Part shown: piece by piece, positions 39,059-49,863 of the stretch
Layout of the letters: the number at the start of each line of letters is the position of its first letter
How positions within the stretch are numbered: the stretch's first letter is position 1
From: Trichomonas vaginalis G3
Taxonomy: Eukaryota > Parabasalia > Trichomonadida > Trichomonadidae
NCBI RefSeq assembly: GCF_026262505.1
Contig: NC_067203.1
Span: 15,574,392-15,638,391 of the forward strand
DNA length: 64,000 nucleotides
Direction of reading: 5' to 3'
Notes under the pieces: model-generated
What the model saw: the letters and a program-made list of their open reading frames with translations, nothing else
Told to the model about the DNA's origin: nothing
The model's database searches: none
Translations under genes and position numbers: made by a program

Positions 39059-42000
39059 ATGATAGTCGATGATATCAGCTCCATCCTGAATATCCAGATG
39101 CCAGAGATACCAGATTCATTACCAATTGATCTATCAAATATCATCAAATCAGTCAATACCCCTATATTAAGGACAATTAATTTTTTGACAATCCCAGATT
39201 CAAAGAACATCACAGAAGTATTAGAATACTTGAATTTTGATTTTCCTATTATTCCGACATTTCTTATGCTTATTGAAAAATATCAAGATTTTGATTCACA
39301 ATCTTCCGATATTCTTGCAATTTATGTACTTTATATGTATATATCATGCGTATTATATGCTAATGAAACAAACGATTACCAATATTATACAATGATTTTA
39401 AATTCCATCCCGAATCTACAAAATTCTAAACATTTTCCTTTATTACAGAATTGCTTTTTCAAAATAATCCAAGAATGCATCAACCATCCAGATTGCGCTA
39501 CTCTCAACACATTCTTTCAAGGAATTTCCGATTACAGTCTTTTATCATGCTCTCATTCACCAGAATTTGAAAATATTCTTGTATCAATCCTACTATTTGT
39601 GACATCACAAAACCATGACGATAAATTAATATTCATTAAATTCATTTTGGAACTTACAAAAGAAAAATTTCAATTTAATGCAACAAATTCAATGAAAATC
39701 ATTAATTTAATAGAGCCACACGTTATAGGATTAGATTGTACAGCAATGCAATTGTTTAATACATTATCAGAACCTTTATTTTCAGATATTATTCTCGATA
39801 TTTACAAAAACATCATTGACTCATTAATTTCATTTGCAAAGACTACAGAAATGATTAAAATACCTAAAATTGAAAAATCAACGATTGATTTCATTCCGAA
39901 TTTAAATCCAAAAATTATTTTTGAATATAGTGATTTAGAGACGTTTGAAGACGAGCTATCAGAAGATAATGTAACAATTGAACAATTGCCATCGAATATT
40001 TCGCTTTTACAAGATTCTCAAGAAGAAATTTTTAAAATTATTTCAATTTTAACTAAAAGATCAACAAAATGCGAAGACACACTTTTAAGTAGATTCACAG
40101 TGTTAAACAAGATCAATATGAATGAAATTTTAGTTTTAATTTATTTGATACAAGATTTAACACTTTCTTCTCAAAATTGTAGTACATACATATCATTAAT
40201 CTTGAATTCACAACTATTTGATGATACAATCAATCCAATTTCGGATAAAATTTTCTATAAGATTTTTATTCAGTCAATGAACGTTTTAAATGAATCAAAG
40301 TTTATTGGATTAACAAATATATTCAAACAGAAACACATTAGTTTCTTTTTGTGCTCAATTATTCTCAAAATTATTTTTTATAATTTTTATAAAATTTTAG
40401 TTGATGATTTATGCAATGAAGAGTTCATGAATGATATAGTTATGTCATCATGCTATTACCAGGAGCAACACAAGTACGCAAATGACGAAAATTTACAAAT
40501 TATTGAAGAATCAAGAAAAACGATATTTAAGATATTTAATGAAGTTGTATCCAACAAATCATTGAACTACAAGTGGTTTTCCAACCATAATTTCGTGAAA
40601 CATTTACTTTCGTTGTTAATGGAAACATCTGTCAGAAAATTTTCAGAAAACTTGATTAAAAAGTACTTAAATTGTTCAGAAAGTCCAATACAAGAAGTAT
40701 TTATTCAAGAATTACTTAATGTTTTGACAGATTTTTCAAATAATTTTTCAGATCCGATTTATATTGATTTAATGACATCATTGATATCAATATGTAATTC
40801 AGCAAAGTCTATTAACTTTTCTCTTTTAATTGATTTGATTATTGAAATAATTACAAAAATTGAACCAAATTCTATTACATTTCCTTTATTTGAAGCTTGC
40901 ATAAGGTTTTTAACTAATAGTTATATGACTCACATTTTAGATTTTAATGAGATAACAAAAATTTCAAAAACAACTCAAGAATTCAATAAAACGAAGTTTA
41001 AACAACAAATTGATGATTTAATGCAAAATCTTTTATACGAAACAAACAAGATTTTCATTAAAAATGCTTCAATACTGGGAATTATTGTTGAAAGTTCATT
41101 AGATGACAATGATTTGATGCAAAACTTGGATTTTGTTTATAATATTCTTGAAAAATCTATTTATAACATGAAGATTTCTCATGATCTCAAGTTTGATTTG
41201 TATCTTGTAGAAAAATTACTGAAAATCAAGCAAGAAAATGAAGACAGATCTAATGTTGTTTCAAAGATATTTAGTATTCTTTCTTTATCTGTTTCAATTT
41301 TTATTTCTGAAGACATTGTTTCCAAAATTATGAATTTATTGAAACCAATCAACAAAACAAGGATTTCTCAATACCAAAGTTTATATATTAGTTTTGTTTC
41401 TGATGTGTTTGCCAGCTCTCTGAAAAATACAAATTACTTTACAATACTTAATTTTGAAAAGTCACCTTTATTGATAAATACAAATAAGTTTGACAAAAAT
41501 TTTGACATCGACATGGAAATGTTTTTGGAAGTTTCTGACGTTCCATTTAGACTTTTGAATTTCAATGATACAAAAAATAGCTTTGACGTCGATATTAAAA
41601 ACGGTTTAATCTCAATTTCTGCAATAAGTGACGTGAAGACGATAAAAAATTTCAATCAACAGATTGATTTCAACAAATGGCTAAAAATCAAGATATCCAT
41701 TACTTTTGAAAAAGATTCAGCAATTTTCAAATTATTTTATAATAATTCAACAGAAATAATCATTTTCTCTGATATTTCATATAAAGAGGATGAATCAATT
41801 TTGTATTCTCTTTATCCTTTGAACCAATTCTACGAATTTCCAATTGGATATGTTTCAAATCTCTCTATTTCAAGAAACTCAGAAGAAACTGAAGAAATTC
41901 TTCCAATATTGAACTCAAATTTGATTTCTTTCATGTTCACTAATGACTTGAATCTTGATAATTTCATTGTTTTGTATTTGCAACCAAAATATTTGACAAA

Positions 42001-45000
42001 TAACGGTTTAATCATTCAAAATTTGTTTGAAAAAATCACTTCACTTTTCAAGAATTTATTTATTATTTCTGATGTTTCACAAACTATTTTCTTAGAGAAA
42101 AACTTCAGTGAAATATTATCACAAATTTTAGTGCAAACAAAGAAAACAGGATACCAAGAATATTTAGAACTTTATAATGAAATTTTCTCTGTAATAACAA
42201 TTGATGAACTTAGAAATGATTTTCTCAAAAACATAATTATGAATTTATCTATTTGGAGTTTAGCTGATTTACTACAAATTGTCAATCATTGGAAAAGTGA
42301 TGTAATAGTTAACCACAAAAATGATATGAAAGGAACGTTAACAATTTATGACTTCACTTCATTTTTAAGAGAAAACTTTGATGAATACTCGAAAGAAATG
42401 TCTGAAATCTTGAAAACAATTATGCCTATTTATATTGATATTTGGTCAATTGATTATGATCAAAGCCAATTGATCTATTTGATTGGAGAGTGCCAAGTAA
42501 CAACAAATATCCAAATTGTTAAATTTTTGTTGAGTTTGACAAAATCAGTCACTTTTTCAATCCAAAACGTGACAATTTCACCAGAAACGACAAAACATTT
42601 TTATTTGTTACATCATTTGATATCATATTGTGATGAAATGATGTTTGTCGACATCTTAGAAATATTCTTTTACTTGAATCAGAAGAAATTATTAAATATG
42701 TCATTTGACAGACATATTTTGTCAATTGTCAGATCAACACCCCAAAGAGTTTGTACAAAAACAGTTCTCAAATATTTGGTGAGAAACATTAATGATGGTT
42801 TCATTGAGTTTTTACCACTTTGCTGCTTGATTTCTTGCGAATGTGATGAAGTCCAATACTTTTTGCAAGCAATTGAAAACAAAAACGGTTTGACAAGCGA
42901 TAACGATAGAATTATGTGGTTATTAATTTTATTTGACAGATTTCCTGATTATCAACAACAAATTTTTGATTTAATCTTTGATGAACAAAAGATTTCCATT
43001 TTCTGTTCTTTGTTACATATTTTACAAAGTCCTTATTTATGTGAAACAATTTGTTGTCACTTTTTGACATTTGCCATAGACAGAGCACTTCGAAATTTCA
43101 AAAATTTAACGCAAGATTATGTCAACAAATTATTGTATTTCTGTTATTTATCTATTTTGTTCCAACCAAAGAAATGCAATGATTTATTTTTGGAAAATCT
43201 TATGCTGCAAAGTCCGTATACGAAAAAGAAACAAAAGAGAAGATCCAGTGGTTTGTTCCTTCCTTTATATGTGAAATTGGATAAATCAATAACTAATTCT
43301 TTGACAGATCAATTTATTTATTCACTTCACATGTCAGAAAATGGCGGATGGTTGGATTCAAAGTTTGCTTTGAAAGTCATCAAATTATATGAAATTTTCC
43401 CTTGTCCGGAACTTTCTTCTTTCGATATATTGACAGCAAGTTATTTGATGAAGCTTTATCCAACAGACGTTAATGCACATCTTAACACAATTCCTTTTTC
43501 TTATTTGGAACTTAGAAATAACTATAATTTGATTATGAGATTTCCAAATTACAAGAAATACATTAATTTCGATTTGTCAATGTTTGAATCTGAATATAAC
43601 GCAGAAATTGCGTTTAGATGTTTCGAACAAATCGCAAGTTGTTATCCAATACAAGAGATAATTCATGAGTTGATGGTAAAAGTAAAACAAATCCATGAAG
43701 AAAGAAAAGATGAAGAGAAAAACATAATGACTTCTATTGATAAAAACATTGTTGAAAATATTTTGAATACTGACAATTTATATGTTAAAAACAAGGCAGA
43801 AAATCGTCAAAAATTATTGTCAGAAATCAAAATATTAATTGAAGAACAAACTTCAGAAAATATTAAAGTTTTTCTTAAAAAGAAAAATGACAAAAAAGAT
43901 TCTGATTTATCAGATTTTGCCAAGAACGAAACAGAAGCAAGTTCATTACCAGTATTTAAGATTGAAAAGATCAAACTTACTAATTCTCCTTCTTCTTTGT
44001 CTTTGACAGAAAAAAGTCCAATTGGAGAACTAAATTTAGGTAAAAAAGAAGAAGAAGAAAATCAAATCGAAATAACTCAAAAAGAAGAAATGATTTACTA
44101 TGAAATAAGGGATGATATCTTAGTCCATGGTTTGCCAATGAAGATGAAACTAAATGAAAACTATAATGACCATAAAATAGCAAGTCAAAGACGTGACAAA
44201 GGAAGAGGTGACAGAGAAGTTTTTGATTTTAAGAAATACAAGAAACCAACTGAAACAAATTGTTCTTTAATAACAATTTATGGGGAATTTCCTTGTTATC
44301 TGTTATTAACAAACAAAAATTTGATTATCAAAAATGAAGTGACCAATGATATCATTAAAACCGAAGAATTAGAAATGATAAGAGCTGTTGAATATTTACA
44401 CACAAAGAACGGATGTGAAATATTTGTTAAAAACGGTAAATCCTATTTCATTGTGTTTAATAACGAACAAATAATCACAAAGTTCTCAAATTTGATTCCA
44501 ATTGATAATTTAACAGAAAAATGGTTGAATTATGAGATTACAAACTTCGAATACATCATGGAGATCAATAGGAGAACATCCAGATCCTTTAATGTATTAC
44601 CACAATATCCAATAATGCCTTGGATCATCTTAGACACAAAAAGTGAAACATTAGAGTTCCAAAACTTGAGAGATTTCGGATTAAACAGCGGAATAATGAC
44701 CCATGAAAAGTTCCTCTCATTCACTGAGAAGAAAAGAGAAATCTTTTATTCTGCAATGATTAACGAAATGTCTGTTCTTTATTATCTAATGAGAATGGAA
44801 CCATTTACGAGTCTCCACATTCAGTTCCAATCAGGAAAATTCGACCATGCGAAAAGATTGTTCCAATCTTTGGAAGAAACAATCGATTTTGATGATTTTT
44901 CATCAGAATTAATTCCAGAATTCTATTTTTCACCGGAATTTTTGACAAATAAAAATAGATTCGATCTGGGATTGGAAGATTCAAACATTTTATTACCAAA

Positions 45001-46099
45001 ATGGTGTAAAAGCCCAATAGAGTTTGTTTATTTGAACAGGAAAATCATGGAAAGTTCGAAAGTTTCTGAAAACATTGATAAATGGTTTGATTTAATTTGG
45101 GGAATAGACAGGAAGAAAGAAAACAATAAATACGATCCTTCTCTTTACGATGACAGTCCAAATCCAGAAATGATGTTGGGAATGGGAGTTATTCCGAAAC
45201 AAATCTTCTTCAAGAAACATCCAAAAAGAAAACAAAAAGTAAATAATTCTGCCAAAAAAGTGACATTTTTCAAATTTGTTCCTTTGCAGAGTCCAAAACT
45301 CCATGTTACAGATAAAGGAGAGATCGAAATAGTTGCTAATATTGGTGAAAACTCGGTTACCGCTGTTTTAACGCCGAGTTTCAATTTGTTTTCATATATT
45401 TTGACGAATTATTCTTTGAGACAAAGTTTTTCAACGAAAAGATTTTGTTATTTAACTGATAATAACAAAACAATAACGTTCTTCAACTCAGGAAAATTCA
45501 CAAAGTCAATTTCCTTCATTTCTGATGTTATCAAAATTGAAATGAACAATAGAATAACGGTTTGTCTGACAAAAGATTCAATTTTACATGTTTTTACGAA
45601 AAATGAATTTATTGACTTTTCTTTGTTTGTTTATGACACTGATATATCTTGTTTATATGTTTGTAGTGATTATGATACAATTGTTTACGGAACAAAGTCA
45701 GGAGTTATTTGTTCAATTTCTATTCGTAATCAACAAATCTACAAGACAGCAAGTGTTGATTATTCGATTGAGAAAATTGAGATTTCTCCTGGTTGGGGAT
45801 TCATTGTTTGCTCGAATGAAACAGAAATATCTGTTTTCGACCTGAACTTGAATTTCATCAGAACTAAATCTTTCGATGAAGGTTTAGTTAATTGGTGTTT
45901 GTTAAAAGATATTTACGGATTTGATCATATAATTGCACAGTTTGGGAACTTAATGATTCAGAAGGCTGAACTGTTTTACTTGGATTTCATATATTTTGGT
46001 GAATTCAACAAAAAAGTTTCATCAATGATATATTCCAAACAAAAATCAGAAATATATATGGTTTCTGATGATGGACATGGATGTTCGATGCTCATTTAA
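39059..46099 (+). CDS. Giant BEACH-WD40 protein (LvsA/neurobeachin/LYST-like)
   Basis: Proteins of this family regulate membrane traffic, lysosome-related organelles and vacuoles. The start is ATG at 39059 (MIVDDISSILN), as the frame upstream is only TTG; the product has 2346 residues. About 840 residues of helical solenoid come first. A concanavalin-like module follows at about 839-940 (FDVDIKNGLISISA, KIKISITFE), then more solenoid and a charged linker. The PH-like domain is near 1734-1815 (CYLLLTNKNLIIKNE). The BEACH domain is at about 1834-2015 and shows FNVLPQYPIMPWIILD, LIPEFYFSPEFLTNKNRFDLG and WFDLIWGIDRK. Divergent WD repeats run to the end. The order ConA-PH-BEACH-WD is the family standard. 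Which branch it belongs to is not decided. Confidence 0.92.
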   Translation: MIVDDISSILNIQMPEIPDSLPIDLSNIIKSVNTPILRTINFLTIPDSKNITEVLEYLNFDFPIIPTFLMLIEKYQDFDSQSSDILAIYVLYMYISCVLYANETNDYQYYTMILNSIPNLQNSKHFPLLQNCFFKIIQECINHPDCATLNTFFQGISDYSLLSCSHSPEFENILVSILLFVTSQNHDDKLIFIKFILELTKEKFQFNATNSMKIINLIEPHVIGLDCTAMQLFNTLSEPLFSDIILDIYKNIIDSLISFAKTTEMIKIPKIEKSTIDFIPNLNPKIIFEYSDLETFEDELSEDNVTIEQLPSNISLLQDSQEEIFKIISILTKRSTKCEDTLLSRFTVLNKINMNEILVLIYLIQDLTLSSQNCSTYISLILNSQLFDDTINPISDKIFYKIFIQSMNVLNESKFIGLTNIFKQKHISFFLCSIILKIIFYNFYKILVDDLCNEEFMNDIVMSSCYYQEQHKYANDENLQIIEESRKTIFKIFNEVVSNKSLNYKWFSNHNFVKHLLSLLMETSVRKFSENLIKKYLNCSESPIQEVFIQELLNVLTDFSNNFSDPIYIDLMTSLISICNSAKSINFSLLIDLIIEIITKIEPNSITFPLFEACIRFLTNSYMTHILDFNEITKISKTTQEFNKTKFKQQIDDLMQNLLYETNKIFIKNASILGIIVESSLDDNDLMQNLDFVYNILEKSIYNMKISHDLKFDLYLVEKLLKIKQENEDRSNVVSKIFSILSLSVSIFISEDIVSKIMNLLKPINKTRISQYQSLYISFVSDVFASSLKNTNYFTILNFEKSPLLINTNKFDKNFDIDMEMFLEVSDVPFRLLNFNDTKNSFDVDIKNGLISISAISDVKTIKNFNQQIDFNKWLKIKISITFEKDSAIFKLFYNNSTEIIIFSDISYKEDESILYSLYPLNQFYEFPIGYVSNLSISRNSEETEEILPILNSNLISFMFTNDLNLDNFIVLYLQPKYLTNNGLIIQNLFEKITSLFKNLFIISDVSQTIFLEKNFSEILSQILVQTKKTGYQEYLELYNEIFSVITIDELRNDFLKNIIMNLSIWSLADLLQIVNHWKSDVIVNHKNDMKGTLTIYDFTSFLRENFDEYSKEMSEILKTIMPIYIDIWSIDYDQSQLIYLIGECQVTTNIQIVKFLLSLTKSVTFSIQNVTISPETTKHFYLLHHLISYCDEMMFVDILEIFFYLNQKKLLNMSFDRHILSIVRSTPQRVCTKTVLKYLVRNINDGFIEFLPLCCLISCECDEVQYFLQAIENKNGLTSDNDRIMWLLILFDRFPDYQQQIFDLIFDEQKISIFCSLLHILQSPYLCETICCHFLTFAIDRALRNFKNLTQDYVNKLLYFCYLSILFQPKKCNDLFLENLMLQSPYTKKKQKRRSSGLFLPLYVKLDKSITNSLTDQFIYSLHMSENGGWLDSKFALKVIKLYEIFPCPELSSFDILTASYLMKLYPTDVNAHLNTIPFSYLELRNNYNLIMRFPNYKKYINFDLSMFESEYNAEIAFRCFEQIASCYPIQEIIHELMVKVKQIHEERKDEEKNIMTSIDKNIVENILNTDNLYVKNKAENRQKLLSEIKILIEEQTSENIKVFLKKKNDKKDSDLSDFAKNETEASSLPVFKIEKIKLTNSPSSLSLTEKSPIGELNLGKKEEEENQIEITQKEEMIYYEIRDDILVHGLPMKMKLNENYNDHKIASQRRDKGRGDREVFDFKKYKKPTETNCSLITIYGEFPCYLLLTNKNLIIKNEVTNDIIKTEELEMIRAVEYLHTKNGCEIFVKNGKSYFIVFNNEQIITKFSNLIPIDNLTEKWLNYEITNFEYIMEINRRTSRSFNVLPQYPIMPWIILDTKSETLEFQNLRDFGLNSGIMTHEKFLSFTEKKREIFYSAMINEMSVLYYLMRMEPFTSLHIQFQSGKFDHAKRLFQSLEETIDFDDFSSELIPEFYFSPEFLTNKNRFDLGLEDSNILLPKWCKSPIEFVYLNRKIMESSKVSENIDKWFDLIWGIDRKKENNKYDPSLYDDSPNPEMMLGMGVIPKQIFFKKHPKRKQKVNNSAKKVTFFKFVPLQSPKLHVTDKGEIEIVANIGENSVTAVLTPSFNLFSYILTNYSLRQSFSTKRFCYLTDNNKTITFFNSGKFTKSISFISDVIKIEMNNRITVCLTKDSILHVFTKNEFIDFSLFVYDTDISCLYVCSDYDTIVYGTKSGVICSISIRNQQIYKTASVDYSIEKIEISPGWGFIVCSNETEISVFDLNLNFIRTKSFDEGLVNWCLLKDIYGFDHIIAQFGNLMIQKAELFYLDFIYFGEFNKKVSSMIYSKQKSEIYMVSDDGHGCSMLI

Positions 46100-46254
46100 T
46101 TATATTTATTTTATTATTGTGTTTGTATTATTTAGATAAATATATTTATTCGTGAAATAGTGCTTGGAAATTTTTTGATTATTATTCTTCATCCAAACCT
46201 CACATCTTTGATATCACTTAGAATCAACAGCATCTTTAAGTTGCATAATATATT

Positions 46255-47410
46255 CTAAATTTTTACTAATTCTCCTTTGAAGTCAAAAACATTAATACGG
46301 AGAATGTAAAGATAATCAGAAGATCCACCCATATATGAATTCTCTGTTTGGGTTATTTTAAAAGCAACAAAATAATCATTAGTTTGTATTGGAAATTCTT
46401 TTATTTCACCTGGTCGAAATTCATGGGATCGATTTTCTATTACAGTAGATGTTCCATTTTCTTTGATACCTTCTAGTGTCCAACTTCTCAATAAATATTC
46501 ACGCAGCGTAGAACTTGATCGTATAATATATTATACGATCAATAGTTAAAGGCACAAAGATACTAACAGACCGATCAGAAATTTTAAATTGATTGTGAAT
46601 TAAATGTTTTTCAAAAGATTCAATAGATTGATTCGATATTTCAATATTCCCTCTAACAATTGAAAGATGATGTTTCAATGTTTCATTATAAATCGTTAAA
46701 AGGGTTGATTCAAAAGAGTTTTCAACTGAAAAATTATAAATCTCGTCATAAATTTTAGGCGAACAAAAGTGTAAATTAACATATCTAAATAAATCAAATA
46801 ATGTATTGTTCCTTCTGCATGTCTCTAAAAGCAGCAAACAAAGTCTGTCTTCGTTTTCAATTTTCAGATCTTTTGATTTCAAAATTTTTTCACAAAATTC
46901 AAATCCATTTTTGACAAAATTTGATATGATATCATCATCATTCAAACAGTATAAATGTGACGAAATATACTCAATACAATCACTCATTGCCTTAGAATCG
47001 TTTTCAAAAGCAGAAATTTCATACTTCTGAAAAACGTTATCATTTGTAAGGGATTTATCTGATTTAATAAGTTCAACATACATTTGTATGAGAATTTGAT
47101 TTCCAAAATATCTGCCGATTTCAAATATATCATGATAATGAGACTCATCTGCTTCAAATTCAAGTTTACCTGTTTCTATAAAGTTGGAAAGTATGTCAAT
47201 TGAATCTTGGCATATAATGCCTAGATGAATATTGAATGATGTGATCGATTTATCAATAAGATATTTCTCTTTGATTAAATCTGAAAAACAAATCGCCGAA
47301 GATTTCTTTGTTTTGATGATTCTATCATTAATATTGATACAGAATGCACCACATTCCGTAATAACATTAGCACGCTTTAATTCATCGCATAATTTCGATA
47401 ATTGCACCAT
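46255..47410 (-). pseudogene. BTB-like plus discoidin (F5/8C) protein gene, one apparent frameshift
   Basis: ATG at 47410 opens a frame of 303 residues. It has a BTB-like N-terminus (FCININDRIIKTKKSSAICFSDLI, then IEIGRYFGN-like helices) and a helical middle, and it enters a beta-rich domain before stopping at 46499. The next frame continues that domain naturally through REYLLRSWTLEGIKENGTSTVI and ITQTENSYMGG to LRINVFDFKG, ending at 46255. This is the C-terminal half of an F5/8C (discoidin) fold. The pairing BTB-helical-F5/8C is common in trichomonads. One single-base change near 46505-46545, at a 28-bp palindrome, explains the split. Either the gene is newly inactivated or the assembly is wrong there. 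Confidence 0.72.
46515..46542. repeat. Perfect 28-bp palindrome
   Basis: Left half TTGATCGTATAATA is followed directly by its reverse complement. It lies inside the discoidin coding part, at the place where the reading frame shifts. Confidence 0.9.
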
Positions 47411-47489
47411 TCAAAAAAAAAAAAAATTCAGAAGAATATTTGACTTTAGTTTTTTTTTATATTTTATTATTGCCTATAATTATTGACTA

Positions 47490-47897
47490 TTAGGTTTTGT
47501 CTTCCAATAAGTATTTTCTCATAGGACTACTTGCGTAATCAAGAGCAGTCCTTCCATCATTTTTCCTTGCTTTTTTATCAGCTCCGACAGAGATAAGATA
47601 TTTAACAACTTCAAGATGACCTTGTTGTGATGCACGAATGAGTGCAGTTTCTCCTTCATTATTCTTTGCATCTTTATCAGCTCCAACAGAAATAAGATAT
47701 TCAACAACTTCAAGATGACCTTGTTGTGATGCACGAATGAGTGGAGTCCATCCTTCATTATTCTTTGCATCTTTATCAGCTCCAACAGAAATAAGATATT
47801 CAACAATTTCAAGATGACCTTTTTTTGATGAAACAATAAGTGGAGTAGATCCATAATTATTCTTTGCATCTTTATCAGCTCCAACAGAGATAAGATA
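47490..47897 (-). pseudogene. 3' part of the ankyrin gene split by mariner
   Basis: This holds the last four ankyrin repeats (GWTPLIRASQQGHLEVVEYLISVGADKDAKNN style, 33 residues each, nearly identical in DNA) and a short tail ending MRKYLLEDKT. It joins in frame with 49202-49752 if the mariner between them is ignored. The open frame continues into mariner DNA and has no ATG of its own. Confidence 0.85.
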
Positions 47898-49201
47898 TAG
47901 GGTGTCCAAAGGTGCGTTTAGCACAGCGCTCTATATGAGACTATTAAAGGAGATATATGCTGATTATAAATATATAATAAAAAATATGAATATATGTATA
48001 TGATGAGTATGTTGTATTTTGGCGCCATGCCGGGATATAAAATGAATTTTGAGACAAGAGGCGGTTTCGCGGGAAATTTTGGCGGGATTTTTTTCATTTT
48101 TTTAATGAATCATAAAGAAAACATCCTCGCTCTTGCAAAAAAATGCAAAGACTGTAAAAAATCTACGAGACATTGGTAAAATGCTTCGGTATGGATGCTC
48201 CTAGCTATTCCACTGTAACGTATCATGTTAGGATGTATCACTTCATGAACAAAAAGGCGCCCATCATAAAAATTGACAAAAAATCGCCGGATCAAAGAAA
48301 AATCAAAGCAATTCTTCAAGCGCTAGATGAAGACCCAAGAGCATCACTCAGAAGGATAGAGGAGATGACAAAGATACCACGTACAACAGTCAGTTATTAT
48401 CTGCACAATTCTTTGAACTACAAACTAGCGTATACACGTTGGGTTCCGCACAACCTTAATTCAGTTCAAAAAAAATCTAGAGTCCAATCTTCGAAAGAGC
48501 TCCTCTCTATATTGGGTGCGTATCAATCCAAGAAGTTTCGCTTTTTAGTAACAGGGGACGAGTCTTGGTTTCAATATGCAACAGAAGCCAAAATCATGTG
48601 GATCCCGAAGGATGAAAATCCGCAAACATTCCCGAAGAAAAAAATTGACACACCAATGATGATGTTGTCGGTTTTTTTTGGGGCGTGAATGGCATCATCG
48701 CAATTGATATTCTTCAAAAACCTAATACGATGAATGCTCAGTATCTAATTGACAATGTTCTTACTCAAATTATCAATTCTGATGAGTTTGAGAAATCCAA
48801 ACAACAAAAACAAAAGTTTGCAATTCATTTTGATAATTCAAGAGTTCACAAAAGTCATAAGGTAATGAATTACTTGGTGGAAAACAATGTCAAAGTTGTT
48901 CCAAACCCAATTTATTCACCTGATATTGCCCCTCTGACTTTTATTTATTCGGCACGCTAAAAAAGAGAGCTGAAGGACGCGAATTCGCGAGTCCAGATGA
49001 TCTTGAAAATTTTGTAAGAGAGCAATTTGAGCAATTTTCTCATGATGATTTAAAGCGTGTCTTTCAAGCCTGGATCGATCGCTGCGAACGCGTGATTGAA
49101 TCCAATGGTGATTATATTTAAATAAACTTTATATATATGTAACTTGTTTATTTCTATTCGCAGTATTCAGGTTTGTGCTAAACACACCTTTGGACACCCT
49201 A
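47898..49201 (+). mobile_element. Mariner-family DNA transposon, 1304 bp, inactive
   Basis: The ends are inverted repeats TAGGGTGTCCAAAGGTG (left, followed by CGTTTAGCACA; right, TGTTTAGCACA). A TA flanks each side (47896-47897 and 49202-49203), which is the Tc1/mariner target duplication. The length is standard for mariner. It lies on the plus strand inside the minus-strand ankyrin gene. The transposase is broken by about three frameshifts (see next entry), while the ends remain well matched. Confidence 0.92.
48103..49121 (+). pseudogene. Mariner transposase, frameshifted
   Basis: It would cut and paste the element at TA sites. Pieces in successive frames: an N-terminal DNA-binding region (MNHKENILALAKKCKD) with a shift near 48140-48180; a helix-turn-helix part and the first catalytic Asp in VTGDESWF (frame 48173-48687); the second Asp in IHFDNSRVHKS (frame 48685-48960); the last part with the third Asp in SDFYLFGTLKKRAEGREF, to a stop near 49119-49121. 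The run of eight T at 48670-48677 explains one shift, since SVFWGVNGI reads through with two fewer. The second and third Asp codons are 104 bases apart, one short of the 105 needed for the mariner D34D spacing. Confidence 0.85.
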
Positions 49202-49752
49202 TATTTAACAACTTCAAGACGACCATTAATTGCTGCTAAAAGGAGTGGAGTAGATCCAAGTTTATTCTTTCCTTCTTTATCAGCACCAACAGAGATAAGA
49301 TATTTAACAACTTCAAGACGATCATTAATTGATCCCCAATTGAGTGGAGTATTTGCATAATCATCCCTTGCTTCTTTATCAGCTCCAACAGAGATAAGAT
49401 ATTTAACAACTTCAAGATGACCTTGTTGTGTTGCACAAATAAGTGGAGTGCGTCCATCTCTATCCTTTGCTTCTTTATCAGCTCCAACAGAGATAAGGTA
49501 TTCAACAACTTCAAGATGACCTTTTTTTGATGAAACAATAAGTGGAGTATCTCCATTTAATCCACCCTTTGCTTCTTTATCAACTCCAATAGAGACAAGA
49601 TAATTAACAATTTCAAGATGACCATTAATTGATGCACGAAAGAGTAAAGAACCTAAAGATTTTACTTGTTTATAATTCCCATCATCTATAAGAGACTTAA
49701 TAAGTTCGAGATTTCCTTCTTCGCATGCTTTAGTAAGGGGATTTGAAAACAT
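49202..49752 (-). pseudogene. 5' part of the ankyrin gene split by mariner
   Basis: ATG at 49752 (MFSNPLTKACEEGNLELIKSLI) starts an ankyrin protein typical of trichomonads, with about five repeats before the insertion. The frame then enters the mariner end and stops after about 20 foreign residues. The insertion is within the triplet series of EVVKY-LISVGADK. Removing the element and one TA gives a continuous frame of about 318 residues with about nine repeats. The truncated product could still fold as a short ankyrin protein. Confidence 0.88.
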
Positions 49753-49760
49753 GAAAATTT

Positions 49761-49784
49761 TTTGACTAATTTCGATTAGTCAAA
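49761..49784. promoter_or_regulatory. Hairpin with TTCG loop just upstream of the ankyrin ATG
   Basis: TTTGACTAAT-TTCG-ATTAGTCAAA is a perfect 10-bp stem with a four-base TTCG loop, eight bases before the start codon at 49752. In a transcript read on the minus strand the loop would be CGAA. It may be a leader hairpin or a protein-binding palindrome. Confidence 0.6.
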
Positions 49785-49863
49785 TTTTTTTTATCAATTG
49801 CAGGAAAAGTTAAATTCTCTAATACATGATTTAGATTTTTGTTTATTTATCATTTTTATATTT

